Shown: in pieces, positions 1-6,712 of the stretch
Position numbering within the stretch: the stretch's first letter is position 1
How the letters are laid out: every line of letters begins with the position of its first letter
Source of the DNA: Acidimicrobiaceae bacterium
GTDB taxonomy: Bacteria > Actinomycetota > Acidimicrobiia > Acidimicrobiales > RAAP-2
Assembly: GCA_003133665.1 (NCBI GenBank)
Contig: PKYK01000076.1
Location: 1-40,154 of the forward strand
Direction: 5' to 3'
DNA: 40,154 nt
Notes under the pieces: model-generated
What the model was told of the DNA's origin: nothing
Database searches by the model: none
Seen by the model: the letters and a program-made list of their open reading frames with translations, nothing else
Made by a program: the position numbers and the translations under genes

Positions 1-70
1 AGCGTCTGGTTAGGGGTCGAACTCGGCATACGCAGAACGCTAGTGGTCGTCACTGCGACTTCTCGAGCCT

Positions 71-640
71 CTAGGCGAACGTCCCGCACTCGACGAGGAT
101 GAGAACCCCGAGTGCGAGGTAGACCCAGGGAACGAGTGACGGACCGTACTTCGTGCCCCATCCGACGGCACGGGGGTGGCTCGCGAGCGCCTGCGCCGAC
201 ACGACGAAGAGGACCTCCCAGGCGACGAAGACCGCGGCGGTGGCGAAGCCCGCGGCCGTGCCTCCGGCGCGCAACAGGGGAATCCATACCGCCAGGTTGT
301 CCCCGCCGAGGGCCAGCGTGATGGCAAAGGTGGTCACCGCACCCCGGCGATACTGCTCCGCGCGGGGCTCGTCGCGGTGGCGCCACGAGTGCGCGGCCAG
401 GGCCCACGGCGCGACGCAGAGCAGACCGATCCATCGCGTCGGAATCGGGGCGAGCAACGAGCCGACGCCGCCGGCGAGCATCAACAGCACGAGGACGCCC
501 AGCGCCTGGGCCCAACCTACTTTTCGGTAATGGTCGCGGTGGGTGACCACGAGCTGCGCGGCGAACGCGAAGAAGTTGTCGAACATCGTGCCGACGTACG
601 CCAACGACGCGACGAGAACAACGCCGACGACCGAGTGCAC
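71..640 (-). CDS. CadD-family cadmium resistance/cation transporter
   Basis: A 189-aa integral membrane protein that fits the CadD-like (Cad) family in length (about 190-200 aa) and in its motif TFAITLALGGDNLAVWIPLL near residues 103-122, which resembles the family's conserved GGDN segment. About five hydrophobic helices are visible, with an N-terminal helix (GVVLVASLAYVGTMFDNFFAF) containing the Asp-Asn pair also seen in this family. Family members export or sequester cadmium or other cations; the substrate here cannot be read from sequence. The start is GTG at 640, with a -10-like TAAGGT seven bases upstream, so the mRNA is probably leaderless. It is divergent from the threonine dehydratase gene with a gap of about 70 bp. 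Its stop lies in a CTAG at 71-74. Confidence 0.72.
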   Translation of the reverse strand: MHSVVGVVLVASLAYVGTMFDNFFAFAAQLVVTHRDHYRKVGWAQALGVLVLLMLAGGVGSLLAPIPTRWIGLLCVAPWALAAHSWRHRDEPRAEQYRRGAVTTFAITLALGGDNLAVWIPLLRAGGTAAGFATAAVFVAWEVLFVVSAQALASHPRAVGWGTKYGPSLVPWVYLALGVLILVECGTFA

Positions 641-653
641 AACGTCGACCTTA
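641..653 (-). promoter_or_regulatory. Probable leaderless promoter -10 of the CadD-like gene
   Basis: On the minus strand TAAGGT (648-653) is followed by seven bases and then the GTG start. No Shine-Dalgarno sequence can fit in this space. The -35 region is weak (TTTCCA at 671-676). Confidence 0.4.
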
Positions 654-709
654 CTTGGCGGTACGAAAAGTGGAAAAACGGGCGAGGTAAGGTTGCGCCG
701 GAGGTTTCA

Positions 710-1684
710 ATGATTCGCCACGTACTGCCACCTACGTCGGAGCAACTCGACGCTGCTCGACGAGTAATCGCGGACCATCTGGTGCCCACTCCGACCGTGA
801 CGATCTACCTGCGTGATCGACCGGTGCTGGTCAAACTGGAGAACCTGCAGATCACCGGCGCCTTCAAGATACGCGGGGCGCTCGCAGCGGTCGACGCGGC
901 GCGTCGGGACGACGCCACCGGAGCGGTGATCACGTCGTCGGCGGGCAATCACGGGTTGGGCATCGCGCACGCGTCGTCGCTGCTGGGTGTCACGGCGACG
1001 GTGGTGATCCCGGCCAACGCGTCGGCGGCGAAGGTGAAGAAGCTCCGCCACTACGACATCGAACTGATCCAGTTCGGCAGATCGTACGACGACGCCCAGC
1101 GCCACGCCTTGGAACTGGCCGTGCAGCGTTCGATTCGCTACATCTCGCCCTTCAACGACACGAACGTGATCGCTGGCCAGGCGACCGTTTTCGACGAGAT
1201 GCTGCTCCAGGCCCCCGAACTCGAGCACATCGCCGTGTCGGTGGGCGGCGGGGGCCTCATCGCGGGCGTACTGGTGTCGCGCGAAGAGCACGGTCGATCG
1301 GACATCCGGGTCACGGGTGTTCAGCCCGTCGAGAGTTCGGCGATGTATCACGTCCTGCGCGGTGTCGCGATGGACGAGGTCGTCCATCATCCGACCATCG
1401 CCGACGGTCTGGCCGGCGGTGGCGACGAGGGATCCGTGACCAATGAGTTGATCGCCCGACACGGGGTGTCCCTCGTGCTGGTGCCCGAGATCGAGATTCG
1501 TCGCGCGGTGCGTGAGGCGGCCGAGACCAACGGCCTCATCCTCGAAGGTTCGGCCGCGGCCTCGTACGCGGCGATCACCGGCGACCTCATCAATGACACG
1601 ATGTCGCGCGTCGGTTTCGTCGCCACCGGACGCAATATCTCGCACGAACTCCTTATCGAACTCTTACAGGAGCCGCTGGGCTAG
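710..1684 (+). CDS. Threonine/serine dehydratase, fold-type II PLP enzyme
   Basis: A 324-aa pyridoxal-phosphate enzyme of the threonine/serine dehydratase family. The PLP lysine lies in GAFKIRGA (about residue 48), the substrate/cofactor loop is SSAGNHG (about 76-82), and the glycine-rich phosphate-binding loop is SVGGGGLIAG (about 178-187). It should deaminate L-threonine and/or L-serine to the 2-oxo acid and ammonia in the cytoplasm. The length matches single-domain catabolic dehydratases: the C-terminal ACT-like regulatory domain of biosynthetic IlvA is missing, so feedback control by isoleucine is not expected. I chose ATG 710 because GGAGG at 700-704 sits five bases before it; the upstream extension is open only because of GC bias. 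Serine racemase or a related eliminase remains possible. The PLP fold is very likely; the exact substrate is less certain. Confidence 0.85.
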   Translation: MIRHVLPPTSEQLDAARRVIADHLVPTPTVTIYLRDRPVLVKLENLQITGAFKIRGALAAVDAARRDDATGAVITSSAGNHGLGIAHASSLLGVTATVVIPANASAAKVKKLRHYDIELIQFGRSYDDAQRHALELAVQRSIRYISPFNDTNVIAGQATVFDEMLLQAPELEHIAVSVGGGGLIAGVLVSREEHGRSDIRVTGVQPVESSAMYHVLRGVAMDEVVHHPTIADGLAGGGDEGSVTNELIARHGVSLVLVPEIEIRRAVREAAETNGLILEGSAAASYAAITGDLINDTMSRVGFVATGRNISHELLIELLQEPLG

Positions 1685-1714
1685 CGCGCCAATTCCGGGG
1701 TCGAAGGCGGCCGG

Positions 1715-1726
1715 TAGGGTGGATGC
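1715..1726 (+). promoter_or_regulatory. Leaderless promoter -10 of the secreted-protein gene
   Basis: TAGGGT (1715-1720) lies exactly six bases before ATG 1727. There is no Shine-Dalgarno sequence. The whole gap to the upstream stop is only 42 bp. Confidence 0.55.
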
Positions 1727-2533
1727 ATGCGAGTCTCCAATCGTGTCGCGTCTCTCGGTCTCGTGATAGCGGCGCTGGCCCTGACGGTGACCGGCGTCAC
1801 GCTCGCGGCGACCGACCCGAATCCGTCGGGCGCGGCCAAGGATCCGCTCGTGCTGAACGGCTATCCGCCGAAGTCGACGCAACTCCACGTCACGGTCTCG
1901 ACCGGCCAGGCCTACAACGTCACCGCCGACGTCAACGTCAACTTCGTGACCAACGACGTTCGGGCCCAACTTCAGGTACCCATGTTCTTCTCGGCAACGC
2001 AGGTGGACCTGCGGCTCGTGAACAGTCACCTCTACGCGGGTTCGGGCAACCTCTCCAAGATCATCGGTTCCTCGTGGCTCGCCACTCCGTTGTCCCAGCC
2101 GTCGCTGTACGGACTCTCTCTCGAGATGACCAAACCCGACATCTCGCTCATCAGCGGCTTCAGCCAGGAGACGATCACGCACAGCGGCTACAACACCACG
2201 TACAGCTACCATCGCGACAACGTCGCCATCACCGCTCCGAACGGCCTGCCGGTGACCCTGCCCACTCGCGCCGCCGTAGATTTCAGCATCACGCTGGGCA
2301 GCCAGGGCGAGCTCACGGCGTCGAGCTTCACGGTCACGTCCAAGACGTCGACGGCCTCGATCAGCGTCGCGGTGCTCTCGTACAACCAGCCGGCGGACAT
2401 CACGGCGCCTCCGGCGAGCGACGTGAAACAGGTCAACACGTCGCAGCTGCAGAAGTTGTTTGGCTCGTTGCCGGTGACGAACCTGCTGTCGCCGAAGGGC
2501 GTCGCGTCACTGGGTCAGATTCGCCTCAACTAA
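1727..2533 (+). CDS. Secreted protein, LppX/LprG-like lipid-binding fold suspected
   Basis: A 268-aa exported protein. Residues 1-28 form a signal peptide: Arg at 2 and 6, the hydrophobic core LGLVIAALALTVTGVTLA, and cleavage likely after TLA. There is no lipobox cysteine, so it should be secreted or lodged in the cell envelope without a lipid anchor. The rest is rich in Ser, Thr, Val and Asn with alternating beta-type segments and no catalytic motif. The C-terminal stretch YNQPADITAPPASDV resembles the ending of actinobacterial LppX/LprAFG and related lipoproteins, which carry lipids in a half-barrel fold. That resemblance is by eye and weak, so a function should not be assigned. Its stop at 2531-2533 almost touches the next gene, suggesting co-transcription with that membrane protein. 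Confidence 0.7.
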   Translation: MRVSNRVASLGLVIAALALTVTGVTLAATDPNPSGAAKDPLVLNGYPPKSTQLHVTVSTGQAYNVTADVNVNFVTNDVRAQLQVPMFFSATQVDLRLVNSHLYAGSGNLSKIIGSSWLATPLSQPSLYGLSLEMTKPDISLISGFSQETITHSGYNTTYSYHRDNVAITAPNGLPVTLPTRAAVDFSITLGSQGELTASSFTVTSKTSTASISVAVLSYNQPADITAPPASDVKQVNTSQLQKLFGSLPVTNLLSPKGVASLGQIRLN

Positions 2534-2534
2534 G

Positions 2535-3182
2535 TTGAGCGGCGTGACCGAAGCCCGCCCCGAACCACGCTGGCCGGCGTCGCTGGCCCTGCTCGTGTGC
2601 GTGGGCCTCTACATCGTGTTGCCGAATCGACTGGTCGTGGGACCGCGGTGGCTGCTGCCGCTGCTGATTGCCCTGCCGCTGGTGCCGTTGTCGGCGACCA
2701 AACACCGTCACCCGAATGAGTCGCCTCGGATTCGCATCCTCACGATCACCCTCATCGCCATCATCTCGGTCGCCAATGTCACGTCGATGGCGTTGCTGGT
2801 GCACCACCTCCTGAACACCCGGGTCTCCCAGGGCCGTAATCTCATTTACTCCGCGGTGTCGGTGTGGCTGACCAACGTCATCGTCTACGGGCTCTGGCTG
2901 TGGGAGATGGACCGCGGGGGACCGCACCGTCGAGCGGGCGGTTCGGACATCATGCCGGATCTGCAATTCCCGCAGATGGAGAATCCCCAACTGGCCCCCG
3001 CGGACTGGCGACCGCGTTTCGTGGACTATCTCTACACCTCGTTCGCGAACGGCACGAGCTTCGCTCCCGCGGACGCGATGCCGCTCACGTTGAAGGCGAA
3101 GGCCCTGTTCACGGCCGAATCGATCGTGTCGCTCGTGACCATCGCCGTGGTGGCGGCGCGGGCCGTCAATATCCTGAAGTAG
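2535..3182 (+). CDS. Conserved membrane protein with channel-like C-terminus
   Basis: A 215-aa membrane protein of unrecognised function. Hydrophobic segments lie near residues 15-33, 38-54, 68-92, 104-123 and 190-212. Between the fourth and fifth helices is a soluble stretch ending in YLYTSFANGTSFAPADAMPLT, then the helix AESIVSLVTIAVVAARAVNIL. The order helix - re-entrant-looking loop - helix recalls the pore unit of small ion channels, but no TVGYG filter is present, so this is only an impression. The frame opens at TTG 2535 directly after the previous stop, with an alternative GTG at 2544; either implies translation coupled to the secreted protein. The in-frame codon after CCG GAC behind the stop is a second TAG that shares CTAG with the opposite gene. 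Confidence 0.7.
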   Translation: MSGVTEARPEPRWPASLALLVCVGLYIVLPNRLVVGPRWLLPLLIALPLVPLSATKHRHPNESPRIRILTITLIAIISVANVTSMALLVHHLLNTRVSQGRNLIYSAVSVWLTNVIVYGLWLWEMDRGGPHRRAGGSDIMPDLQFPQMENPQLAPADWRPRFVDYLYTSFANGTSFAPADAMPLTLKAKALFTAESIVSLVTIAVVAARAVNILK

Positions 3183-3187
3183 CCGGA

Positions 3188-4576
3188 CTAGTTCAGCAGT
3201 CGGTGCAGCAGGTTGCCGGCCCGGCTCTCGTCGCCGTGGCGCTCCTCGTGGCGATCGACCCAGTTCGCGAGACCCAGCCCCATGTTGATTCCGAGCCACC
3301 GCAGCGGTTCAAACTCCCAGCGCCGGCTCTCGAGACCAACGAAGGGGAGTCGCGTGTAGCCGGTGTCGCTGTCGGGATCGGTGAGCAGGTCGGCCAGGGC
3401 GTTGGCGCAGACGTAGCTGAGCACGACGCCGTCGCCGGTGTAGCCGCCGGCACTGGCGAGACCGGTTTCGAAGTCGACCACCACCGAGGGCGAATGGTCA
3501 CGGGGAAAGGCGAGAGGACCGCCCCACTGGTGGGTGACGGCGCCGTCGAGGGAGGGAAAGAGTTCGCGCAGCGTGGTCTCGAGTAGGCGAAAGACCTTCG
3601 GACTGTGGTCGAACCGCTCCTCCACCGTCGAGCCGAAGTGGTACGGCGCCCCACGACCGCCGAAGGCGATCCGGTTGTCGTCGGTGCGCTGTCCGTAGAT
3701 AATGAGGTGACGATCGTCCTTGAAGGTGTCGTACGCGGCGAAGCCCGCTTCCTTCCAGAACGAGTCGCTGAGCGGTTCGGTGGCGATCATCAGCGAGTAG
3801 ATCGGGGCCACGGTGCGCCGCTCTCCGCGAAACGTCGGCGTGAAGCCCTCGGTGGCGCGAACGACGTAGTCGGCGTGCAGCGATCCGCCTACCGACACGA
3901 CTTCGGGACGGTGCCCGCGCCGGCCGGGGATGATCCGCGTCACGGCGGTCTCCTCGTAGATCTCGACGCCGAGCCGTTCGTTGACCGCGGCCAGTCCGCG
4001 AACGAGGCGCGCCGGATTGATCCGTCCGCAGTGCGGCGAGTACGTCGCGCCCAGCGCGTTGCTCACCGCCCCACGCTCGCGAGCCTCGGACCCATCGAGC
4101 CAGACCAGATCGTGCTCACCGACGCCGTAGTCGCGGGCGTCGTCGACGCTCGTCTGCAGGCGCCGAGCCTGGACCTCACTGCGGGCGAAGTCGAGGGTGC
4201 CGCCCTGGACGAAGTGGGCGTCGATGCCGTCGGCGGCCGCAGCGGCCCCGAGGCCCCCAACCGCGTCCTGGAGAACGTGACGTTGATGCGTGAAGGCCTC
4301 GAGTCCGAAGCGATTGATGACCGCCTCGTCACCCAGGGGGAAGAACGCCGATGCCCAACCTCCGTTTCGCCCCGACGCGCCAAAGCCGCAAACCGACTGC
4401 TCGAGCACGGCGATCTGGAGCGTCGGATCGCGGCGCAGGAGCTCGCGCGCGGTCCACAGGCCGGTGAAGCCGCCGCCCACGATGGCGACGTCGACATCGT
4501 GGTGCCCCGACAGCGGACGCCGCGGCGTCACTGGCTGGTCCAACGTGGACCACCACAACGAGTGTGGCGGCTGCAC
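3188..4576 (-). CDS. FAD-dependent amine oxidoreductase (PuuB/DAO family)
   Basis: A 462-aa flavoprotein of the D-amino-acid-oxidase fold. The Rossmann fingerprint VAIVGGGFTGLWTARELL is at about residues 30-47, followed by GFGASGRNGGW (about 64-74), a signature shared with gamma-glutamylputrescine oxidase PuuB and its relatives. Near the C-terminus ASAGGYTGDGVVLS forms the second FAD-contact region. Such enzymes oxidise an amine to an imine or aldehyde with release of ammonia and hydrogen peroxide. The GTG start overlaps the aminotransferase stop by one base (TAGTG on the minus strand), so the two are translationally coupled. Together with the aldehyde dehydrogenase across the lrp promoter this points to oxidation of polyamines or gamma-glutamylated polyamines. 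The substrate is inferred from context. Confidence 0.8.
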   Translation of the reverse strand: MQPPHSLWWSTLDQPVTPRRPLSGHHDVDVAIVGGGFTGLWTARELLRRDPTLQIAVLEQSVCGFGASGRNGGWASAFFPLGDEAVINRFGLEAFTHQRHVLQDAVGGLGAAAAADGIDAHFVQGGTLDFARSEVQARRLQTSVDDARDYGVGEHDLVWLDGSEARERGAVSNALGATYSPHCGRINPARLVRGLAAVNERLGVEIYEETAVTRIIPGRRGHRPEVVSVGGSLHADYVVRATEGFTPTFRGERRTVAPIYSLMIATEPLSDSFWKEAGFAAYDTFKDDRHLIIYGQRTDDNRIAFGGRGAPYHFGSTVEERFDHSPKVFRLLETTLRELFPSLDGAVTHQWGGPLAFPRDHSPSVVVDFETGLASAGGYTGDGVVLSYVCANALADLLTDPDSDTGYTRLPFVGLESRRWEFEPLRWLGINMGLGLANWVDRHEERHGDESRAGNLLHRLLN

Positions 4577-6009
4577 TACAGGTGGATCTTCGCGGCTCCG
4601 GTGAAGACCTCGCGCATCGTGCCGACCATGAAGTCGATGTCGTCACGCGTGGAGATCAACGGGGGAGCGAGTTGCACCACCGGGTCGCCCCGGTCGTCCG
4701 AGCGGCAGATGAGTCCGCGGCGGAACATCTCGGGAGAGACGTAGCCACGCAGCAGTCGCTCGGCGTCGTCGCCCGACCACGTCTCGCGAGTCTCCTGGTT
4801 CTTGACGAGCTCCACGCCCCAGAAGTAGCCGGTGCCGCGGACGTCGCCGACAATGGGAATGTCGCGCAGATTCAAGAGGCTCTGGCGGAAGTAGTCCTCG
4901 TTGGCGCGCACGTTCTCGAGGATGTGCTCGTTCTCCATGATCTCGATGCTCTTCAGCGCCACCGCACACGACACCGGGTGACCGGCCCAGGTGAAGCCGT
5001 GGATGAATGAGGCATCGCCGTGCTGGAAGGGCTCGGCGAGCCGGTCCGAGACGATCATGGCGCCGAGCGGGGCGTAGCCCGAGGTCAAGCCCTTGGCGCA
5101 GGTGATGATGTCGGGGATGTAGTCGTACTTCTGCCCACCGAACCACTCGCCGAGTCGGCCGAAGGCACAGATGACCTCGTCCGAGACGAGGATGACGCCG
5201 TAGCGGTCACAGATCTCGCGCACGGCCTGCCAGTAACCCGGTGGCGGGGTGAAGCAACCACCGGCGTTCTGCACGGGCTCGAGGAAGATGGCGGCCACGG
5301 TGTCGGGACCTTCGCGCAGTATCGCTTCTTCGATCTGACGGGCCGACCACAGTCCGAAGGCCTCGAGGTCGTCACGGTGCTGGGGCGCACGGTAGAAGTT
5401 CGTCGTGGGAACCTTGACTGCACCGGGCACGAGTGGCTCGAAGGGCTTGCGATAGGCCTCGAGTGACGTGATGGTGAGCGCACCCATCGTGGTGCCGTGA
5501 TAGGCGATGTCGCGGCTGATGACCTTGTAGCGATCGGTGTCGCCACGCATCTTGTGGTACTGGCGGGCCAACTTCCAGGCGCTCTCGACCGCTTCGCCGC
5601 CACCAGTGGTGAAGAAGACTCGATTGAGATCGCCGGGCGCCAAGCTAGCCAACTTCTCGGCGAGCTCGATTGCCTTCGGGTGCGCGTAAGTCCACAACGG
5701 GAAGAACGCCAGTGTGCTGATCTGCTCGGCCGCCGCGGCGCCGATGTCGGCGCGACCGTGTCCGAGCATGTTGGTGAACAGCCCCGAGAGGCCGTCGAAG
5801 TACTCGGTGCCGTTGGCGTCGTAGACCCGCGTTCCCTCGCCGCGAACCATGATCGGTACCTCGTTGTGCTCGGAGTACGCGCCCATGCGCGACATCTGGA
5901 GCCAGAGGTGGCGTCGAGCCCGGTCCGAGTAATTATGGCTGGCGTGATTTGGATCTGCGACGGCAATACCGTCGGAGATGATCTCGTGAAGTGTCACTTC
6001 GTCCCCCAT
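4576..6009 (-). CDS. Class III omega-aminotransferase, probably pyruvate-dependent
   Basis: A 477-aa PLP-dependent class III aminotransferase. Visible landmarks are the TTGGGEAVESAWKLARQYH block (phosphate-binding loop, about 134-152), SDEVICAFGR with the PLP-ring Asp277, and the Schiff-base lysine K306 in TCAKGLTSGYAPLGA. Relatives move the terminal amino group of putrescine, GABA, beta-alanine or taurine to pyruvate or 2-oxoglutarate. Next to a PatD-like dehydrogenase, a PuuB-like oxidase and alanine dehydrogenase, a putrescine- or omega-amine:pyruvate aminotransferase is the best reading. The start ATG at 6009 lies inside the 3' end of the lrp gene (16-bp overlap). A 15-bp palindrome at 6022-6036 sits just upstream and may be an operator. 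Confidence 0.85.
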   Translation of the reverse strand: MGDEVTLHEIISDGIAVADPNHASHNYSDRARRHLWLQMSRMGAYSEHNEVPIMVRGEGTRVYDANGTEYFDGLSGLFTNMLGHGRADIGAAAAEQISTLAFFPLWTYAHPKAIELAEKLASLAPGDLNRVFFTTGGGEAVESAWKLARQYHKMRGDTDRYKVISRDIAYHGTTMGALTITSLEAYRKPFEPLVPGAVKVPTTNFYRAPQHRDDLEAFGLWSARQIEEAILREGPDTVAAIFLEPVQNAGGCFTPPPGYWQAVREICDRYGVILVSDEVICAFGRLGEWFGGQKYDYIPDIITCAKGLTSGYAPLGAMIVSDRLAEPFQHGDASFIHGFTWAGHPVSCAVALKSIEIMENEHILENVRANEDYFRQSLLNLRDIPIVGDVRGTGYFWGVELVKNQETRETWSGDDAERLLRGYVSPEMFRRGLICRSDDRGDPVVQLAPPLISTRDDIDFMVGTMREVFTGAAKIHL

Positions 6010-6515
6010 GCATAAGTCTGCTTTGAAAGTTTCAAATACAGAAAGGTTTCAACTTCGGTCACCCCGGGGATGCTCCGAATGGAATCGTTGAGAAGGTGTA
6101 CGAGCGCGTCGTCGTCGACGGCGATCAACTCGGCGATGATGTCGAAGCTGCCGGCGGTCATGACGACGTAGTTGGCCTCTTCGATCGCGGCGATCTTGTC
6201 GGCCACCAGGCGAACGTCGCCCTGTACGCGAATGCCGACGAGCGCCTCTCGGCCGTAGCCGAGTTGCAGCGGATCGGTGATGGCGACGATCTGCATCACA
6301 CCGGAATCGCGAAGGCGCTGCACGCGACGGCGCACGCCCGCTTCGGAGAGACCGACGTCTTCGGCGATGGCGCCGTACGCGCGACGACCATCGCGCTGGA
6401 GGTGGCTGATGATCTGACGGTCAATCGCGTCGAGGCCGCTGGGCGTCGAAAGAAGTTCAAAGTTGGCGCGCTCGGCGCTCTTTGCACTCTGTCGGTTTGG
6501 TTTGGTTCCTGGCAT
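5994..6515 (-). CDS. Lrp/AsnC-family transcriptional regulator
   Basis: A 173-aa regulator with the usual Lrp/AsnC layout. A Lys/Arg/Ser-rich N-terminal tail of about 27 residues is followed by the winged helix LDAIDRQIISHLQRDGRRAYGAIAEDVGLSEAGVRRRVQRL (about 28-69, given here as its start and end), then the RAM effector domain with the glycine-bearing MTAGSFDIIAELI segment. Members bind small molecules, usually amino acids, through the RAM domain and act as octamers on spaced DNA sites. It heads the aminotransferase-oxidase operon and diverges from the aldehyde dehydrogenase, so it is the obvious local regulator. ATG 6515 has GGGAG six bases upstream (plus-strand CTCCC at 6522-6526). Its own candidate promoter overlaps a dyad (6572-6610), consistent with autoregulation. 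Confidence 0.9.
   Translation of the reverse strand: MPGTKPNRQSAKSAERANFELLSTPSGLDAIDRQIISHLQRDGRRAYGAIAEDVGLSEAGVRRRVQRLRDSGVMQIVAITDPLQLGYGREALVGIRVQGDVRLVADKIAAIEEANYVVMTAGSFDIIAELIAVDDDALVHLLNDSIRSIPGVTEVETFLYLKLSKQTYAWGTK
6022..6036. promoter_or_regulatory. Palindrome upstream of the aminotransferase start
   Basis: TTTGAAAGTTTCAAA is a perfect 7-bp inverted repeat around one base. It is AT-rich in a GC-rich gene and lies 13 bp before the aminotransferase start, inside the lrp coding region. A second GTTTCAA follows at 6046-6052, and TTTGAAAG recurs at 8151-8158 before the permease gene. It may be a site for the Lrp-type regulator, but it is also coding sequence. Confidence 0.35.
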
Positions 6516-6566
6516 TGGTCGCTCCCGGCCCAGTGACCCGAAGGTCCCGTGACTGCGGATAGAGCC

Positions 6567-6572
6567 AGTATA
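6567..6572 (-). promoter_or_regulatory. Candidate -10 of the lrp-type gene
   Basis: TATACT on the minus strand, about 52 bp before ATG 6515. The matching -35 region falls within the dyad at 6572-6610 and is poorly conserved, as expected for a repressed or activator-dependent promoter. Confidence 0.4.
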
Positions 6573-6610
6573 GGGGCATTTTGATACGGAATGCGTCGTA
6601 TTTTGCCCCT
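6572..6610. promoter_or_regulatory. Nested dyad 1 in the lrp / aldehyde dehydrogenase divergent region
   Basis: Outer arms AGGGGCA (6572-6578) and TGCCCCT (6604-6610) enclose inner arms ATACG (6584-6588) and CGTAT (6597-6601). Both pairs are perfect. The dyad is immediately followed by CCCC-TAA-GGGG (6606-6616). Its position between two divergent genes and over the lrp promoter suggests an operator for the Lrp-type protein or another regulator. Confidence 0.5.
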
Positions 6611-6645
6611 AAGGGGACTTATTCCTTACCCCAGTGTTTGCAAGG

Positions 6646-6675
6646 CCCCTGCAATCTCTGGCAGAGTGGCAGGGG
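6646..6675. promoter_or_regulatory. Nested dyad 2 upstream of the aldehyde dehydrogenase gene
   Basis: Outer arms CCCCTGC (6646-6652) and GCAGGGG (6669-6675) enclose CTCTG-G-CAGAG (6656-6666). Both pairs are perfect. The dyad ends 25 bp before the Shine-Dalgarno sequence, so it could be a DNA operator or an mRNA stem-loop in the 5' leader. Confidence 0.5.
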
Positions 6676-6712
6676 TGGAGCCAATGAGGCCGCCGGTTCT
6701 AGGAGGACCTGT

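Noticed and set aside
1..74. 3' end of a convergent plus-strand gene entering the window and ending in CTAG at 71-74
   Set aside because: The frame is open for 24 codons to the edge and would share CTAG with the CadD-like stop, but codon use (low third-position GC) and the translation give no support. Too short to call.
176..709. Longer N-terminus (about 178 extra residues) for the threonine dehydratase
   Set aside because: It runs antisense to the CadD-like gene and has Arg/Gly/Asp-rich low-complexity sequence. ATG 710 has a strong ribosome-binding site and the family's usual start.
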